Part shown: positions 36,815 to 45,342 of the stretch, piece after piece
Position numbering within the stretch: the stretch's first letter is position 1
How the letters are laid out: the number at the start of each line of letters is the position of its first letter
NCBI RefSeq assembly: GCF_019645875.1
Contig: NZ_CP081000.1
Location: forward strand, 1,550,001 to 1,614,000
Direction: 5' to 3'
Source of the DNA: Mycolicibacterium senegalense
Lineage (GTDB): Bacteria > Actinomycetota > Actinomycetes > Mycobacteriales > Mycobacteriaceae
Length of the DNA: 64,000 nucleotides
Notes under the pieces: model-generated
Seen by the model: only the letters and a program-made list of their open reading frames with translations
Told to the model about the DNA's origin: nothing
Databases searched by the model: none
Program-made: the position numbers and the translations under genes

Positions 36815-37842
36815 GGAAACATCTCGGTGCGCTGTGGAAGTTCGCCATCGCCCTCGTGGTCAGTGGGCTTCTGCTGGTTGTCATCTCAAATGTGATCAGG
36901 CAGCCCGTCGCAGGTGAAACGCGCAGCTTCAGCGCCGAATTCACCGATGTCTCGGGTCTTCACGAAGGGGCCGATGTTCGGGTCCGCGGTGTGCGGGTGG
37001 GCAAGGTCCAATCACTTGGACTAGACCGGTCGGACGGCCGAACCGTCGCAAAAGTCCGATTCACCATGGAGCGCCGCTACAGCATCGTGCCGGTGAGCCG
37101 GGTGGCGGTGAAGTTCCAGGCGCTCACCGGCTTGCGCTACATCAATGTTGCCGACGCAGCTGCGGGCGATGCGCCCGACCAAATGACCAATATCCCTATG
37201 TCGATGACGATCCCGTCCTTCGACGTCACGGTGCTGTTCAACGGTCTGCAGCCGGTCCTGGCGAAGTTGGACCCCGACGAGATCAACACCTTCACCGACA
37301 ACGTGGCCACCTTCCTGGCCGGCGACGGAAACGGTCTGGGGCCGATGCTGGACAGCATCAAACGCTTGACCGCCCTGGTGTCGGATCGGGAAACGGTGAT
37401 CTCGACGATCCTGAACAATCTGAAGACGGTTGCCGAGGGCGTGCGCGGGAAATCAGCCGAGCTGCCCAAGATCCTCGACCAGATCAAGATCGTCACTGAT
37501 TCGACGCTGACCGTTCTGGATGAGTTCCGCAAATCACAGGTGTATGGGCCGGCTTTCACCGCTGCAGTAGACGACCTACTGGTCGCCATGGGATTGGACA
37601 GCGGGCAGTGGACGGCCCCGGGTTACAAACCCGGATGGGATCCGGAAAAGGCCTTCGACAAGGCCATCACGAATCTCTACAACGAGATGGACGGGGTCAA
37701 ACGCATCCCGGTGGTATGGGAGAACATCCCAGAGCCGCCCGTGGATGGGAATCCCGCGCCGTGCTCGAAGGGGCCGGCCGAGTTGCCGCTGCCCATGGAT
37801 GTGCTTCTCAACGGCCGCAAGGTGGTCATATGCAATCAGTGA
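36811..37842 (+). CDS. mceB: MceB-type lipid-binding protein
   Basis: A 343-aa Mce protein with an N-terminal anchor (about residues 8-28, FAIALVVSGLLLVVISNVI) and the MCE domain with LHEGADVRVRGVRVGKVQSL and ALTGLRYINV. A long helix region (residues about 150-265) follows, then a C-terminal Pro-rich end with a cysteine pair (PAPCSKG, VICNQ). It overlaps mceA by 4 nt and mceC by 13 nt, so the operon is translated in one run. Confidence 0.93.
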   Translation: MRKHLGALWKFAIALVVSGLLLVVISNVIRQPVAGETRSFSAEFTDVSGLHEGADVRVRGVRVGKVQSLGLDRSDGRTVAKVRFTMERRYSIVPVSRVAVKFQALTGLRYINVADAAAGDAPDQMTNIPMSMTIPSFDVTVLFNGLQPVLAKLDPDEINTFTDNVATFLAGDGNGLGPMLDSIKRLTALVSDRETVISTILNNLKTVAEGVRGKSAELPKILDQIKIVTDSTLTVLDEFRKSQVYGPAFTAAVDDLLVAMGLDSGQWTAPGYKPGWDPEKAFDKAITNLYNEMDGVKRIPVVWENIPEPPVDGNPAPCSKGPAELPLPMDVLLNGRKVVICNQ

Positions 37843-38807
37843 CGAAGGCGATGCGTAACCCGCTGTGGTGGGGGGTGATCACGATCGCGTTGGCAACAGT
37901 CGTGGCCGTCGTGGTCGCCTGGGTGTACATCGCTCCCCCGCACCGGCAACTTGTCACGTTCTATACCGATGACGCCGCGTCGGTGCGTTCCGGGGACGCG
38001 GTGCGGGTCGCCGGTCTGGATGTCGGCACCGTGAAGAGTGTTTCGCTTGAGCCGCAGCAGGTTCGGGTGCAGCTCTCGGTCAAGGACGATGTCTTCATCG
38101 GTGACCAGACCCAGGTCGAGGTCCGGATGCTCACCGTCGTCGGTGGTTACTTCGTCACCCTGCTGCCCATGGGTGATCAGGCGTTGGGCCGCAAACCCAT
38201 CCCGATCGAGCGGGTCACCATGCCTTACAGCTTGATTCGGACCCTTTCCGACGCGACGAAGATCACGGACCGGGTTGCCCCCAGGCCCATCAACGAATCG
38301 TTGAGTCAGATTCAGCAGGGCCTGACCGGATCGAACACCGAGATCCTGGCCAAGATCATCGACGCCGGAGACGCTGTCAGCCAGGTGCTGGAACGTCAGC
38401 GCGGCCAGCTGACCAGCATTCTCGAGATGTCCAACGAGTACCTGCGGACGATGAACGACAACCGAGAACTCTTGGAGTACTTGATCTCGCGCATTGCCAT
38501 TCTTGAGGAGACCATGGTTCTCTACGGCGACGGATTCGCGGGAGGGCTCGTCGGCCTGGGCAAGGTCGTGGACAAGATCTTCCCGCTCATCCCGTTCTAC
38601 TTCGAGCATCGGGAAGACTTCATCAACCGGGTACGGGGGGTGCTCTCGGAGTTCCAGACGGTCGCGGACCGCAATGGGGTGTTGGTGCGGTGGTTGCGAA
38701 ATATCCGGGGCGCCATGCAGAACACTCTCGATGCCCAGAACCGCGGCACCCCACCACAACTGCTCGCGACCGACTTGTGTTTTCCGATCGAGGGAAAGAT
38801 CTGTTGA
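37830..38807 (+). CDS. mceC: MceC-type lipid-binding protein
   Basis: A 325-aa Mce protein. Anchor at about residues 13-35 (WGVITIALATVVAVVVAWVYI), MCE domain with VRSGDAVRVAGLDVGTVKSV and MLTVVGGYFVTLLPMG, then helices with QIQQGLTGSNTEILAKIID. Start ATG 37830 lies inside the mceB end, with GCAAGG just upstream. The stop overlaps the mceD start (TGATG). Confidence 0.92.
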   Translation: MQSVTKAMRNPLWWGVITIALATVVAVVVAWVYIAPPHRQLVTFYTDDAASVRSGDAVRVAGLDVGTVKSVSLEPQQVRVQLSVKDDVFIGDQTQVEVRMLTVVGGYFVTLLPMGDQALGRKPIPIERVTMPYSLIRTLSDATKITDRVAPRPINESLSQIQQGLTGSNTEILAKIIDAGDAVSQVLERQRGQLTSILEMSNEYLRTMNDNRELLEYLISRIAILEETMVLYGDGFAGGLVGLGKVVDKIFPLIPFYFEHREDFINRVRGVLSEFQTVADRNGVLVRWLRNIRGAMQNTLDAQNRGTPPQLLATDLCFPIEGKIC

Positions 38808-39943
38808 TGCATTGGCTACGTTTGGCGAGCCGTGTCGTCGTTGTGGCCGGCGTAGCAACCGCCACCATATGGGGCGCCACGTCTTGTGGGGTTTCATCTG
38901 CCATGTCGACGGAATCGGCGCACGAGTACTGCGCCATCATGTCCGACAGCGTGGGCCTCTACGTGGGGAACCACGTGACTCAGATGGGGTACCCGATAGG
39001 AGAGGTGCGTCGGATCGAACCGCGGCCCTCGGACGTCAAGGTCGTCTTCTCCCTGGACACAGAGAGACCGATTCCGGAGGAGGTGCGGGCGGTTACCCGA
39101 TCTCCCTCCATCCTCGCCGACCGGTCACTCGAACTCGTCGGGAACTACACGGACGGACCGAAACTTCGTCCGGCTGAGTGCATTCCGATGAGTCGAACGT
39201 CCACGCCGTTGAGCATTGCGCAGATCATCGGGTCCGCCACCGACTTCGTGAACGCGGTCAATCCCGAAGGATCTACGAATATCGCTGATTCGCTCAAGGG
39301 TATAGACCAGGCGATGGCGGGCCAGGGCGACCGACTCAATCAGTTGATGAGCCGTTCCTCGCAGCTGCTGGACAGTCCCGACCAGGCGATTGCACAGCTG
39401 GGGGAGATCACGCGCAATGTTGCCGAGCTCACCACGATGGTGCGAGACAAGAGAGCCGATATCAAGACGATCGTCACAGACCTGCCCTCGGTGGTGCCCA
39501 ACACGTTGAGTGCACTGGAGGGTGCGTACGAATTTGATGCCCCCTTCGCGGACCTCATGACGATCGTCAATGACATCGAGATCGAACTGGGCCCGGAGTT
39601 CCAGACTGCGCTGGACTCCACAGGCGAGCTCATGCGGATTGCCAGCCCTCACTACAAGGGCATTGCCAACATGCTGAACCCGTTGCCGCGGTGGATAAGT
39701 GGTGTCAACGGCGAACCGCCCGGTGCGACCGAAGGAGGATTCGCCAAACGGGCCAACAATCACCCGTTCATCGTGCTTCCATATCGACCGCCACTGTTCC
39801 GTATCCCCACCGCCAACGGTCTGTTGGCCTGCGGGGCGATGAACGCATCCGCGCCGGGCAGCTGTGCAGACGTTGCCGGCCGGCCATACGCGGTGGATGT
39901 CGCGTTGTTGCAGTACGTCCTCACGGAGGCCCAGCGTCGATGA
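38807..39943 (+). CDS. mceD: MceD-type lipid-binding protein with a lipobox-like cysteine
   Basis: A 378-aa Mce protein. The N-terminal hydrophobic stretch ends in WGATSCGVSS, so Cys27 sits where a lipoprotein cysteine would be, though the usual L at -3 is A. The MCE domain has YVGNHVTQMGYPIGEVRRI and SPSILADRSLELVGNY. The C-terminus is cysteine-bearing (LLACGAMNASAPGSCADV). It overlaps mceC by 1 nt and mceE by 4 nt. Confidence 0.91.
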   Translation: MHWLRLASRVVVVAGVATATIWGATSCGVSSAMSTESAHEYCAIMSDSVGLYVGNHVTQMGYPIGEVRRIEPRPSDVKVVFSLDTERPIPEEVRAVTRSPSILADRSLELVGNYTDGPKLRPAECIPMSRTSTPLSIAQIIGSATDFVNAVNPEGSTNIADSLKGIDQAMAGQGDRLNQLMSRSSQLLDSPDQAIAQLGEITRNVAELTTMVRDKRADIKTIVTDLPSVVPNTLSALEGAYEFDAPFADLMTIVNDIEIELGPEFQTALDSTGELMRIASPHYKGIANMLNPLPRWISGVNGEPPGATEGGFAKRANNHPFIVLPYRPPLFRIPTANGLLACGAMNASAPGSCADVAGRPYAVDVALLQYVLTEAQRR

Positions 39944-40944
39944 AGATTCGAATGACTGCAGTGATCGGGGCGGTGTGCTGCGCCGTGTGGCTGTCTGGCT
40001 GCTCGACACTGTCGACGTTGACGGTTGATTCGGTTCCGTTGCCGGGCCACAACCGGTCGGACGGCTACGACATCGTCGCCGAGTTCGCCAATGTCCTCAA
40101 CCTGCCGGACCGGGCCAAGGTCGTCATGGATGGCACGACGGTGGGCGAGGTCACCAAGGTCACCGAGGCCGGTACCCATGTCGACGTGACAGCCCGGATA
40201 GACCACGGGGTCGCCGTGCCGGCCAATGTGACCGCGGTACTGCAACAGGCCACGGTCCTCGGAGACATCTATCTGGCACTGGAACGCTCGACCGACGGGA
40301 GCCCGTTGGCCCCGGCGTTGCCGGCCGATGCGCGAATACCGCTGGTGCAGACAATTTCTCCACCGCAGTTGGAGGACACCATTGCCAATCTGGCGAACTT
40401 CATCGGTAGCGGGTCGATCCAGCGGGCCCAGAACACCCTGATCAAGCTGAACCGGATCACGCCGCCGAAAGACGAAGTGCGTCGGGTGGTGTCGCAGGTG
40501 ACCACGGATCTGAATCAGGTGGCCGACAATCTGGACACGGTCGACATCCTGATCGACAGCATGCAGCAGACCTCGACAGTGGTCTCGACGTGGGCACCAC
40601 AGATGAGCTTCTGGTTCACCCCGGAGGGAGTGCGAGGCTTCGAACGATCGACGGTTGTGGCCCGTGAGGTCGGGAACCTGTTGCCATCGGTCGGCAGCAT
40701 CTACAGCAAGGGCTTCTGGCTGGTGCCGACCTTCTCGTCCGGCGCGAACGCGATGGGCGCGATCAAGGGTGCGAAGCAGGTGGTGGAGCACGAATATCCG
40801 CTGTGGCGGAAGTTCATCAACGAGTCCTACCTGGCGCAGGAGAAGCACCCGGCGATCAACATCACCTCGATCGTGGGTCCGGACGGGCGGGAGCTGTCGG
40901 GAAATGTCGAGCAGGTGCTGCGGATGCTAGGAGCTGTCCCGTGA
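39940..40944 (+). CDS. mceE: MceE-type lipoprotein
   Basis: A 334-aa Mce protein with a true lipobox, LSGC, placing the lipidated cysteine at residue 21; MceE is the lipoprotein member (LprK-type) of each mce operon. The MCE domain holds LPDRAKVVMDGTTVGEVTKV and QQATVLGDIYLALE. It overlaps mceD (ATGA) and mceF (GTGA) by 4 nt each. Confidence 0.93.
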   Translation: MKIRMTAVIGAVCCAVWLSGCSTLSTLTVDSVPLPGHNRSDGYDIVAEFANVLNLPDRAKVVMDGTTVGEVTKVTEAGTHVDVTARIDHGVAVPANVTAVLQQATVLGDIYLALERSTDGSPLAPALPADARIPLVQTISPPQLEDTIANLANFIGSGSIQRAQNTLIKLNRITPPKDEVRRVVSQVTTDLNQVADNLDTVDILIDSMQQTSTVVSTWAPQMSFWFTPEGVRGFERSTVVAREVGNLLPSVGSIYSKGFWLVPTFSSGANAMGAIKGAKQVVEHEYPLWRKFINESYLAQEKHPAINITSIVGPDGRELSGNVEQVLRMLGAVP

Positions 40945-41984
40945 TCATCAGAGCCACAGCGGTATTCGCATCTTTCGCGGTGATGATCGCCGCCTTTCTG
41001 GCCTACGTGGCGCAGCTGGGCGTTCGCGTCGGCCCACCGGACAACCGGACGAACCTCGCCATGGATGTCACCGATGTGAACAACCTGGTTGCCGGTTCCA
41101 ATGTGCTGTTACGGGGCGTCCCGGTCGGCAAGGTCGACCGGATCGAGACCTCGATCTCGAATGCCACCGTGCACTTCTACATCGACAACAAGTTCCGTGT
41201 CCCTGAGGACAGCCTGGTGCGCCTGGAGAACCTCTCCGCGCTCGGCGAGTCTTACCTCGAGCTCGAACCGCAGAACACCGGAGGTCCGGTGTTCGTCGAT
41301 GGACAGCGCATCGCAGCGGAATCAATTGTGGCGCCCAAGTCGATCTCTGAACTCGGAGCCACGGTGGTCCGCACCCTCAAGCAACTTGATCCCGGCCAGC
41401 TACAGAACGTCGTCGGCCAGGCCGACGCCGCGTTGCCCGATCCGTACATAGTGCTGCCCAACCTGGAGCGCGCCGGAAAGGTGCTGCACAACACCACCAC
41501 TGGTCTCAACGGGCAAGGCAAGCGAGCGCTGGAGAACCTCCAAAGCCTGTTGGAGAACGCGGGCTTCGTGGGCTCCATGCTCGCTCAGCCGGCGCCGGCC
41601 CTCAAGGCCCTTGGACCGCAGATCAGCAAGATGTGGGATGCGGGTGTCAGCTTCACACTCCGTAACGACATGCCGGGTGATGTCTATGTTTTCGGAAAGT
41701 TCATGCAGCGGCTGCAGCAGTTCCTCGATGACAGGGGCGCAGATCTGCGCGTGCTCACCGAGCCGCTGACGCCCAACGTGCAGGCCATTGCCAGTGCGCT
41801 GAGCAATGTGGACAGCAGTCAGATCCTGACCAATCTCTTGGCGGCGACGCCCCCTGACGGCGCGATCGAATTGCACGTCACGCTGCCGCAGAACGGTCAA
41901 CCCGCGCCGCCGCCGGCGGAAGCCCAGCCGGTCGATCAACCCGTGGCGCCGGTCGAGCCGCCGGTGCTACCGGCGGGCGGGTGA
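40941..41984 (+). CDS. mceF: MceF-type lipid-binding protein
   Basis: A 347-aa Mce protein, last of the six. Anchor at about residues 5-25 (ATAVFASFAVMIAAFLAYV), MCE domain with LVAGSNVLLRGVPVGKVDRI and NLSALGESYLELEP, helical body, and a Pro/Val-rich C-terminal tail (about residues 318-345). GTG start. A 51-bp gap separates it from the accessory gene. Confidence 0.93.
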   Translation: MIIRATAVFASFAVMIAAFLAYVAQLGVRVGPPDNRTNLAMDVTDVNNLVAGSNVLLRGVPVGKVDRIETSISNATVHFYIDNKFRVPEDSLVRLENLSALGESYLELEPQNTGGPVFVDGQRIAAESIVAPKSISELGATVVRTLKQLDPGQLQNVVGQADAALPDPYIVLPNLERAGKVLHNTTTGLNGQGKRALENLQSLLENAGFVGSMLAQPAPALKALGPQISKMWDAGVSFTLRNDMPGDVYVFGKFMQRLQQFLDDRGADLRVLTEPLTPNVQAIASALSNVDSSQILTNLLAATPPDGAIELHVTLPQNGQPAPPPAEAQPVDQPVAPVEPPVLPAGG

Positions 41985-42035
41985 GAGTTGCGGGGCGGAA
42001 GACAGTGAAACTACGACACGGAAGATGGTGAGACT

Positions 42036-42698
42036 GTGAACATCACCGCTGTAAAGGACAAGACTGCGGATACCGACCAGGCCGAAGTTGAGAAGGATGT
42101 CCCGGTTGCGGAAAAGGACGACATGGAGGTCCGGGACACCGACGTCGCGAGCAGGGACGCGGACCCGCGTAGTGAGCGCAGGATCTCCTTTTCGGTCCGT
42201 AGCCTGTCCCTCGGGGTGCTCGTCGCTGCGCTGGTCGTAGCACTAGGCGTGATGTCGTGGCTGTACGTCGGCGCCGATGGCAAGGTCGACGCCCAGATTC
42301 AGCAGGCGAACGACAACGCACATGCCGAGCAGATCGCGCTCGACTATGCGGTGAGAGCCGCAGTCATGGACTACAAAGACCTCGGGCCGTGGAAGCGCGC
42401 ATTGGTCGAAGGGACAACGCCCGAACTGGGCAAGAAACTCACCGACGCAGCCAACGCGATGGAGCAGATCCTGCTTCCATTGCAGTGGTCTTCCACTGCG
42501 AAACCCATTGCTGCCAAGGTGCGCTCACACGACAACGGTATGTACGTGGTCGATTCGTTCGTCAGCGTCATGACCAAGACTGTGCAGGCCCCGCAGGACC
42601 TTCAGTCCACCGCCACCTACTCGGTGACCATCAATCCGGGCGACGGGTGGAAGATCAGCGACGTAGGAGGCATCGGACAGGTCGTGGGAGACAAGTGA
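42036..42698 (+). CDS. Mce-associated membrane protein (Mas)
   Basis: A 220-aa protein typical of the genes that close mce operons: acidic cytosolic N-terminus (residues 1-48), one membrane segment (about 56-78, LGVLVAALVVALGVMSWLYV) and an outer NTF2-like domain with YVVDSFVSVMTKTVQAPQ. Mas proteins are thought to stabilise the Mce complex. GTG start; its stop overlaps the next gene (GTGA). Confidence 0.88.
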   Translation: MNITAVKDKTADTDQAEVEKDVPVAEKDDMEVRDTDVASRDADPRSERRISFSVRSLSLGVLVAALVVALGVMSWLYVGADGKVDAQIQQANDNAHAEQIALDYAVRAAVMDYKDLGPWKRALVEGTTPELGKKLTDAANAMEQILLPLQWSSTAKPIAAKVRSHDNGMYVVDSFVSVMTKTVQAPQDLQSTATYSVTINPGDGWKISDVGGIGQVVGDK

Positions 42699-43060
42699 TT
42701 CCTCGCTGGGGGCCGACTGTTCTCGGGCTGGGAGTCGCCGTCGGCCTCAGCATGGCTTCCGGCATCGTCGGGATCGGCCAAGCTCATGCCGGCGTCGACT
42801 CCTATATGAAGAGGCTCACAGATGCCGGTATCAACACTCCGCGTGGTGAATACGAGCTGAAGGAGTGGGGCTTCGAGGTCTGCGAACTCCGGAAGCGGGG
42901 CAAGCCGCCGCGGCAGTGGGTCGAGCAAGCGGTGTTTCAAGATGCCCTACATCCGCCCTATGGGTTGTCCATCGAGCAGGCCAACTTCATCGTCGACACC
43001 GCGGTCAGTGAGCTGTGCGACGACCGGGACGGGCCGCCGCCGTGGGAGCCGCTTCCGTAG
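42695..43060 (+). CDS. Secreted DUF732-like protein
   Basis: A 121-aa exported protein. Signal peptide up to about residue 31 (LGLGVAVGLSMASG...QAHAGV), then the DUF732 pattern: SYMKRLTDAGINTPRGEYELKEWG, FEVCELRKRG and IVDTAVSELCDDRD, with two cysteines that pair in this fold. GTG 42695 overlaps the Mas stop by 4 nt, so it is the last gene of the mce operon. Function of DUF732 proteins is unknown; many are periplasmic. Confidence 0.82.
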   Translation: MIPRWGPTVLGLGVAVGLSMASGIVGIGQAHAGVDSYMKRLTDAGINTPRGEYELKEWGFEVCELRKRGKPPRQWVEQAVFQDALHPPYGLSIEQANFIVDTAVSELCDDRDGPPPWEPLP

Positions 43061-43084
43061 CCGGGAATGTGATCCACCGGTGCA

Positions 43085-43131
43085 GTGACCAAATGGCGGG
43101 TAGATCAGTCAGAATCCGCTGCGTTTGGCGG
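43085..43131 (+). promoter_or_regulatory. Bipartite repeat element, copy 1
   Basis: GTGACCAAATGGCGG (43085-43099) and CGTTTGGCGG (43122-43131). The same pair with the same 37-bp phasing recurs at 46630-46676. It lies 79 bp before the esterase gene. Confidence 0.55.
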
Positions 43132-43210
43132 CTACTCGTATTGCGGCGGAGAACTGAGCATGGGGTAGTGGGAGCGCCGACGCGCCACAGCGAGATCTAC
43201 AGGAGCATTC

Positions 43211-44176
43211 ATGCACGGCCCAATCGCCCGACTGCCGTTCGACCCGGAACTGGAGGCAATTCTCGCTGCCGTCAGTGATCAGATTCCCGATGTCACACTC
43301 GACACGATCGACGAGTTGCGTAGGGCTCCGGCGCCGGGCCAGGTTACAGACGGTGAACTGGCAGCAGCCGGGCTTGTGCGACGTGACGTCATGATCGAGG
43401 GCTACCAGGGCGCGGAGCTTGTCTGCTCGATCATCGCTCGGAGAGACAAGTCCGGTGTGGGGCCAGGTATCTACCACACGCATGGCGGCGGCATGATCGT
43501 CGGAAATCGGATGGCCGGAATCAGTCAGGTCATGCCGTGGATCGTCGAGCATGATGCTGTCGCAGTCACTGTGGAATATCGGATCGCGCCGGAGTTTCCC
43601 GATCCCTACCCGGTCGAAGATTGCTATGCCGGACTCCTGTGGACGGCCGACCACGCCGTTGAGCTCGGGATCGATCTGGACCGGATGATCATCGCCGGCA
43701 CGAGTGCGGGCGGGGGCCTCGCAGCCGGAAATGCACTGATGGCGCGTGATCGCAGCGGACCGCGGTTGGCCGGACAGGTGCTGATGTGTCCGATGCTCGA
43801 TGATCGTGACCAGACCGCTTCGAGCGCACAGTGGGACGCCGAAGGCATCTGGATCAGGTCGAGCAACGTGACCGGTTGGACCGCGCTGTTGGGTGATCGC
43901 CGTGGCACCTCGGATGTTTCGATCTACGCCGCGCCCGCCCGCGCCACCGACCTCTCGGGCCTGCCGCCGGCGTACATCGACTGTGGCTCGGCTGAGGTTT
44001 TCCGCGACGAGGACGTCGCCTACGCGACGAGCCTGTGGTCATGCGGTGTCCAGGCGGAATTGCACGTGTGGCCGGGAGGATTTCACGGATTCGATTTGAT
44101 CGCCCCGCACGCCGCTCTCGCGCAGGCAGCGATCTCGACCCGGAATAACTGGGTTGCAAAGGTTTTCGAGAAGTAG
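43211..44176 (+). CDS. Alpha/beta hydrolase, hormone-sensitive-lipase family
   Basis: A 321-aa esterase of the HSL (Lip) group. The oxyanion motif HGGG is at residues 91-94, the nucleophile elbow GTSAGG puts the catalytic serine at 165, and the Asp and His follow in GSAEVFRDED and WPGGFHGFD. It should hydrolyse short to medium acyl esters in the cytoplasm. It is a close paralog of the gene at 53075-54064. It follows the mce operon on the same strand, 150 bp away, and is preceded by the bipartite repeat element. Confidence 0.9.
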   Translation: MHGPIARLPFDPELEAILAAVSDQIPDVTLDTIDELRRAPAPGQVTDGELAAAGLVRRDVMIEGYQGAELVCSIIARRDKSGVGPGIYHTHGGGMIVGNRMAGISQVMPWIVEHDAVAVTVEYRIAPEFPDPYPVEDCYAGLLWTADHAVELGIDLDRMIIAGTSAGGGLAAGNALMARDRSGPRLAGQVLMCPMLDDRDQTASSAQWDAEGIWIRSSNVTGWTALLGDRRGTSDVSIYAAPARATDLSGLPPAYIDCGSAEVFRDEDVAYATSLWSCGVQAELHVWPGGFHGFDLIAPHAALAQAAISTRNNWVAKVFEK

Positions 44177-44263
44177 CCGCCGGTCTGGTGGTTCTGAGGA
44201 CACTTCGTTGTCCGGCGCCGCCGAACCTCAACAACCGCAACGTCGCAGAAAGGACGGACGACG

Positions 44264-45316
44264 ATGAAAGCCGCGCAGTGGTATGGCAAGGAAGACCTTC
44301 GGGTCGAGGAGGTTTCAGAACCCATCCCCGGTCCGGGGCAGGTGAAGTTGCGTAATGCGTATTCGGGCATCTGTGGCTCGGACCTGCACTACTACTTCTT
44401 CCCGGAATCGCTGCCGTTCGACCCCAACCAGCCGCACCCTCTTACCGGCGCGACATTGCCGCAGATTCTGGGCCACGAGTTTGCCGGTACCGTCGTCGAG
44501 GTCGGTGAAGGCGTCACAGGCGTGAAGGTCGGTGATCGTGCCGCGGTATACCCGCTGGCCGCCTACTGCGGTGAGTGCGCGGCGTGCCGCAGAGGACTGC
44601 ACTTCTCGTGTCGGTTGATGGGCTCGGTCGGTGCGAACGCACCCGGTGGTGGCCTGTCCGAATACACGACAGTCGACGCGTCGGCGCTGCACCTGTTGCC
44701 CGACAACGTCGATCTGCGCCTGGGCGCGCTCGTCGAGCCGATGTCGGTCGGCTGGCATGCCGTGGCCCGCAGCGGCGTCGAGCCTGGGGGGACGGCTCTC
44801 ATCGCGGGAGCGGGACCGATCGGCATCGGTGCCTGGTTCGCGTTCAAGGCGCGCGGTGTGGACAGAGTTCTCGTCTCCGAGCCGAGTGCGGACCGCCGCG
44901 CGATCATCTCCGGTTTGGGCGCGACCGTCGTCGACCCGGTGAACGAGGACCTTGCCGCCGCGATCGCCGAGTTCACCGGCGGTGCCGGCGTGGACGCCGC
45001 GGTGGATGCCGCGGGTGCTGGTGCGGCGATCTCATCGGCGTTGGCCGGTTTGGTCGCCGGCGGGCGCATCGTCGTCGCCGCACTTCACGAGCACCCCATG
45101 GATTTCCAGCCCACGATGCTGATGATGGGGGAGACCGAGATCGTCGGCGCCGTCGGCTACGAGCCCGCCGAGTTCGACGCCGTCATCGCTGCCATGGCCG
45201 ACGGTGTGTATGACACCACCGGCTGGGTAGAGGAGCGGCCTCTGGCAGGCATCGTCGACGCGCTCCACGCCCTACGCAGCGGTGCCGGCGCAAAGATTCT
45301 CATCAAGACGGACTGA
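44264..45316 (+). CDS. Zinc-dependent alcohol dehydrogenase (polyol/butanediol type)
   Basis: A 350-aa MDR protein. Catalytic zinc ligands in GICGSDLHYY and GHEF; the structural zinc loop is complete (CGECAACRRGLHFSC). The cofactor motif is GAGPIGIGAW. The overall pattern, with PHPLTGATLPQILGHE and NVDLRLGALVEPMSVGWHA, resembles 2,3-butanediol/sorbitol dehydrogenases. It begins 87 bp after the esterase and likely works on an alcohol freed by it; that link is inference. AGAAAGGA precedes the ATG. Confidence 0.9.
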   Translation: MKAAQWYGKEDLRVEEVSEPIPGPGQVKLRNAYSGICGSDLHYYFFPESLPFDPNQPHPLTGATLPQILGHEFAGTVVEVGEGVTGVKVGDRAAVYPLAAYCGECAACRRGLHFSCRLMGSVGANAPGGGLSEYTTVDASALHLLPDNVDLRLGALVEPMSVGWHAVARSGVEPGGTALIAGAGPIGIGAWFAFKARGVDRVLVSEPSADRRAIISGLGATVVDPVNEDLAAAIAEFTGGAGVDAAVDAAGAGAAISSALAGLVAGGRIVVAALHEHPMDFQPTMLMMGETEIVGAVGYEPAEFDAVIAAMADGVYDTTGWVEERPLAGIVDALHALRSGAGAKILIKTD

Positions 45317-45323
45317 CACGTAC

Positions 45324-45342
45324 GACCGGCCGGCCGTCGGTC
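45324..45342. terminator. Possible convergent terminator
   Basis: GACCG (45324-45328) pairs with CGGTC (45338-45342) around a self-complementary GCCGGCC centre, in the 24-bp gap between two convergent genes. Confidence 0.4.
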
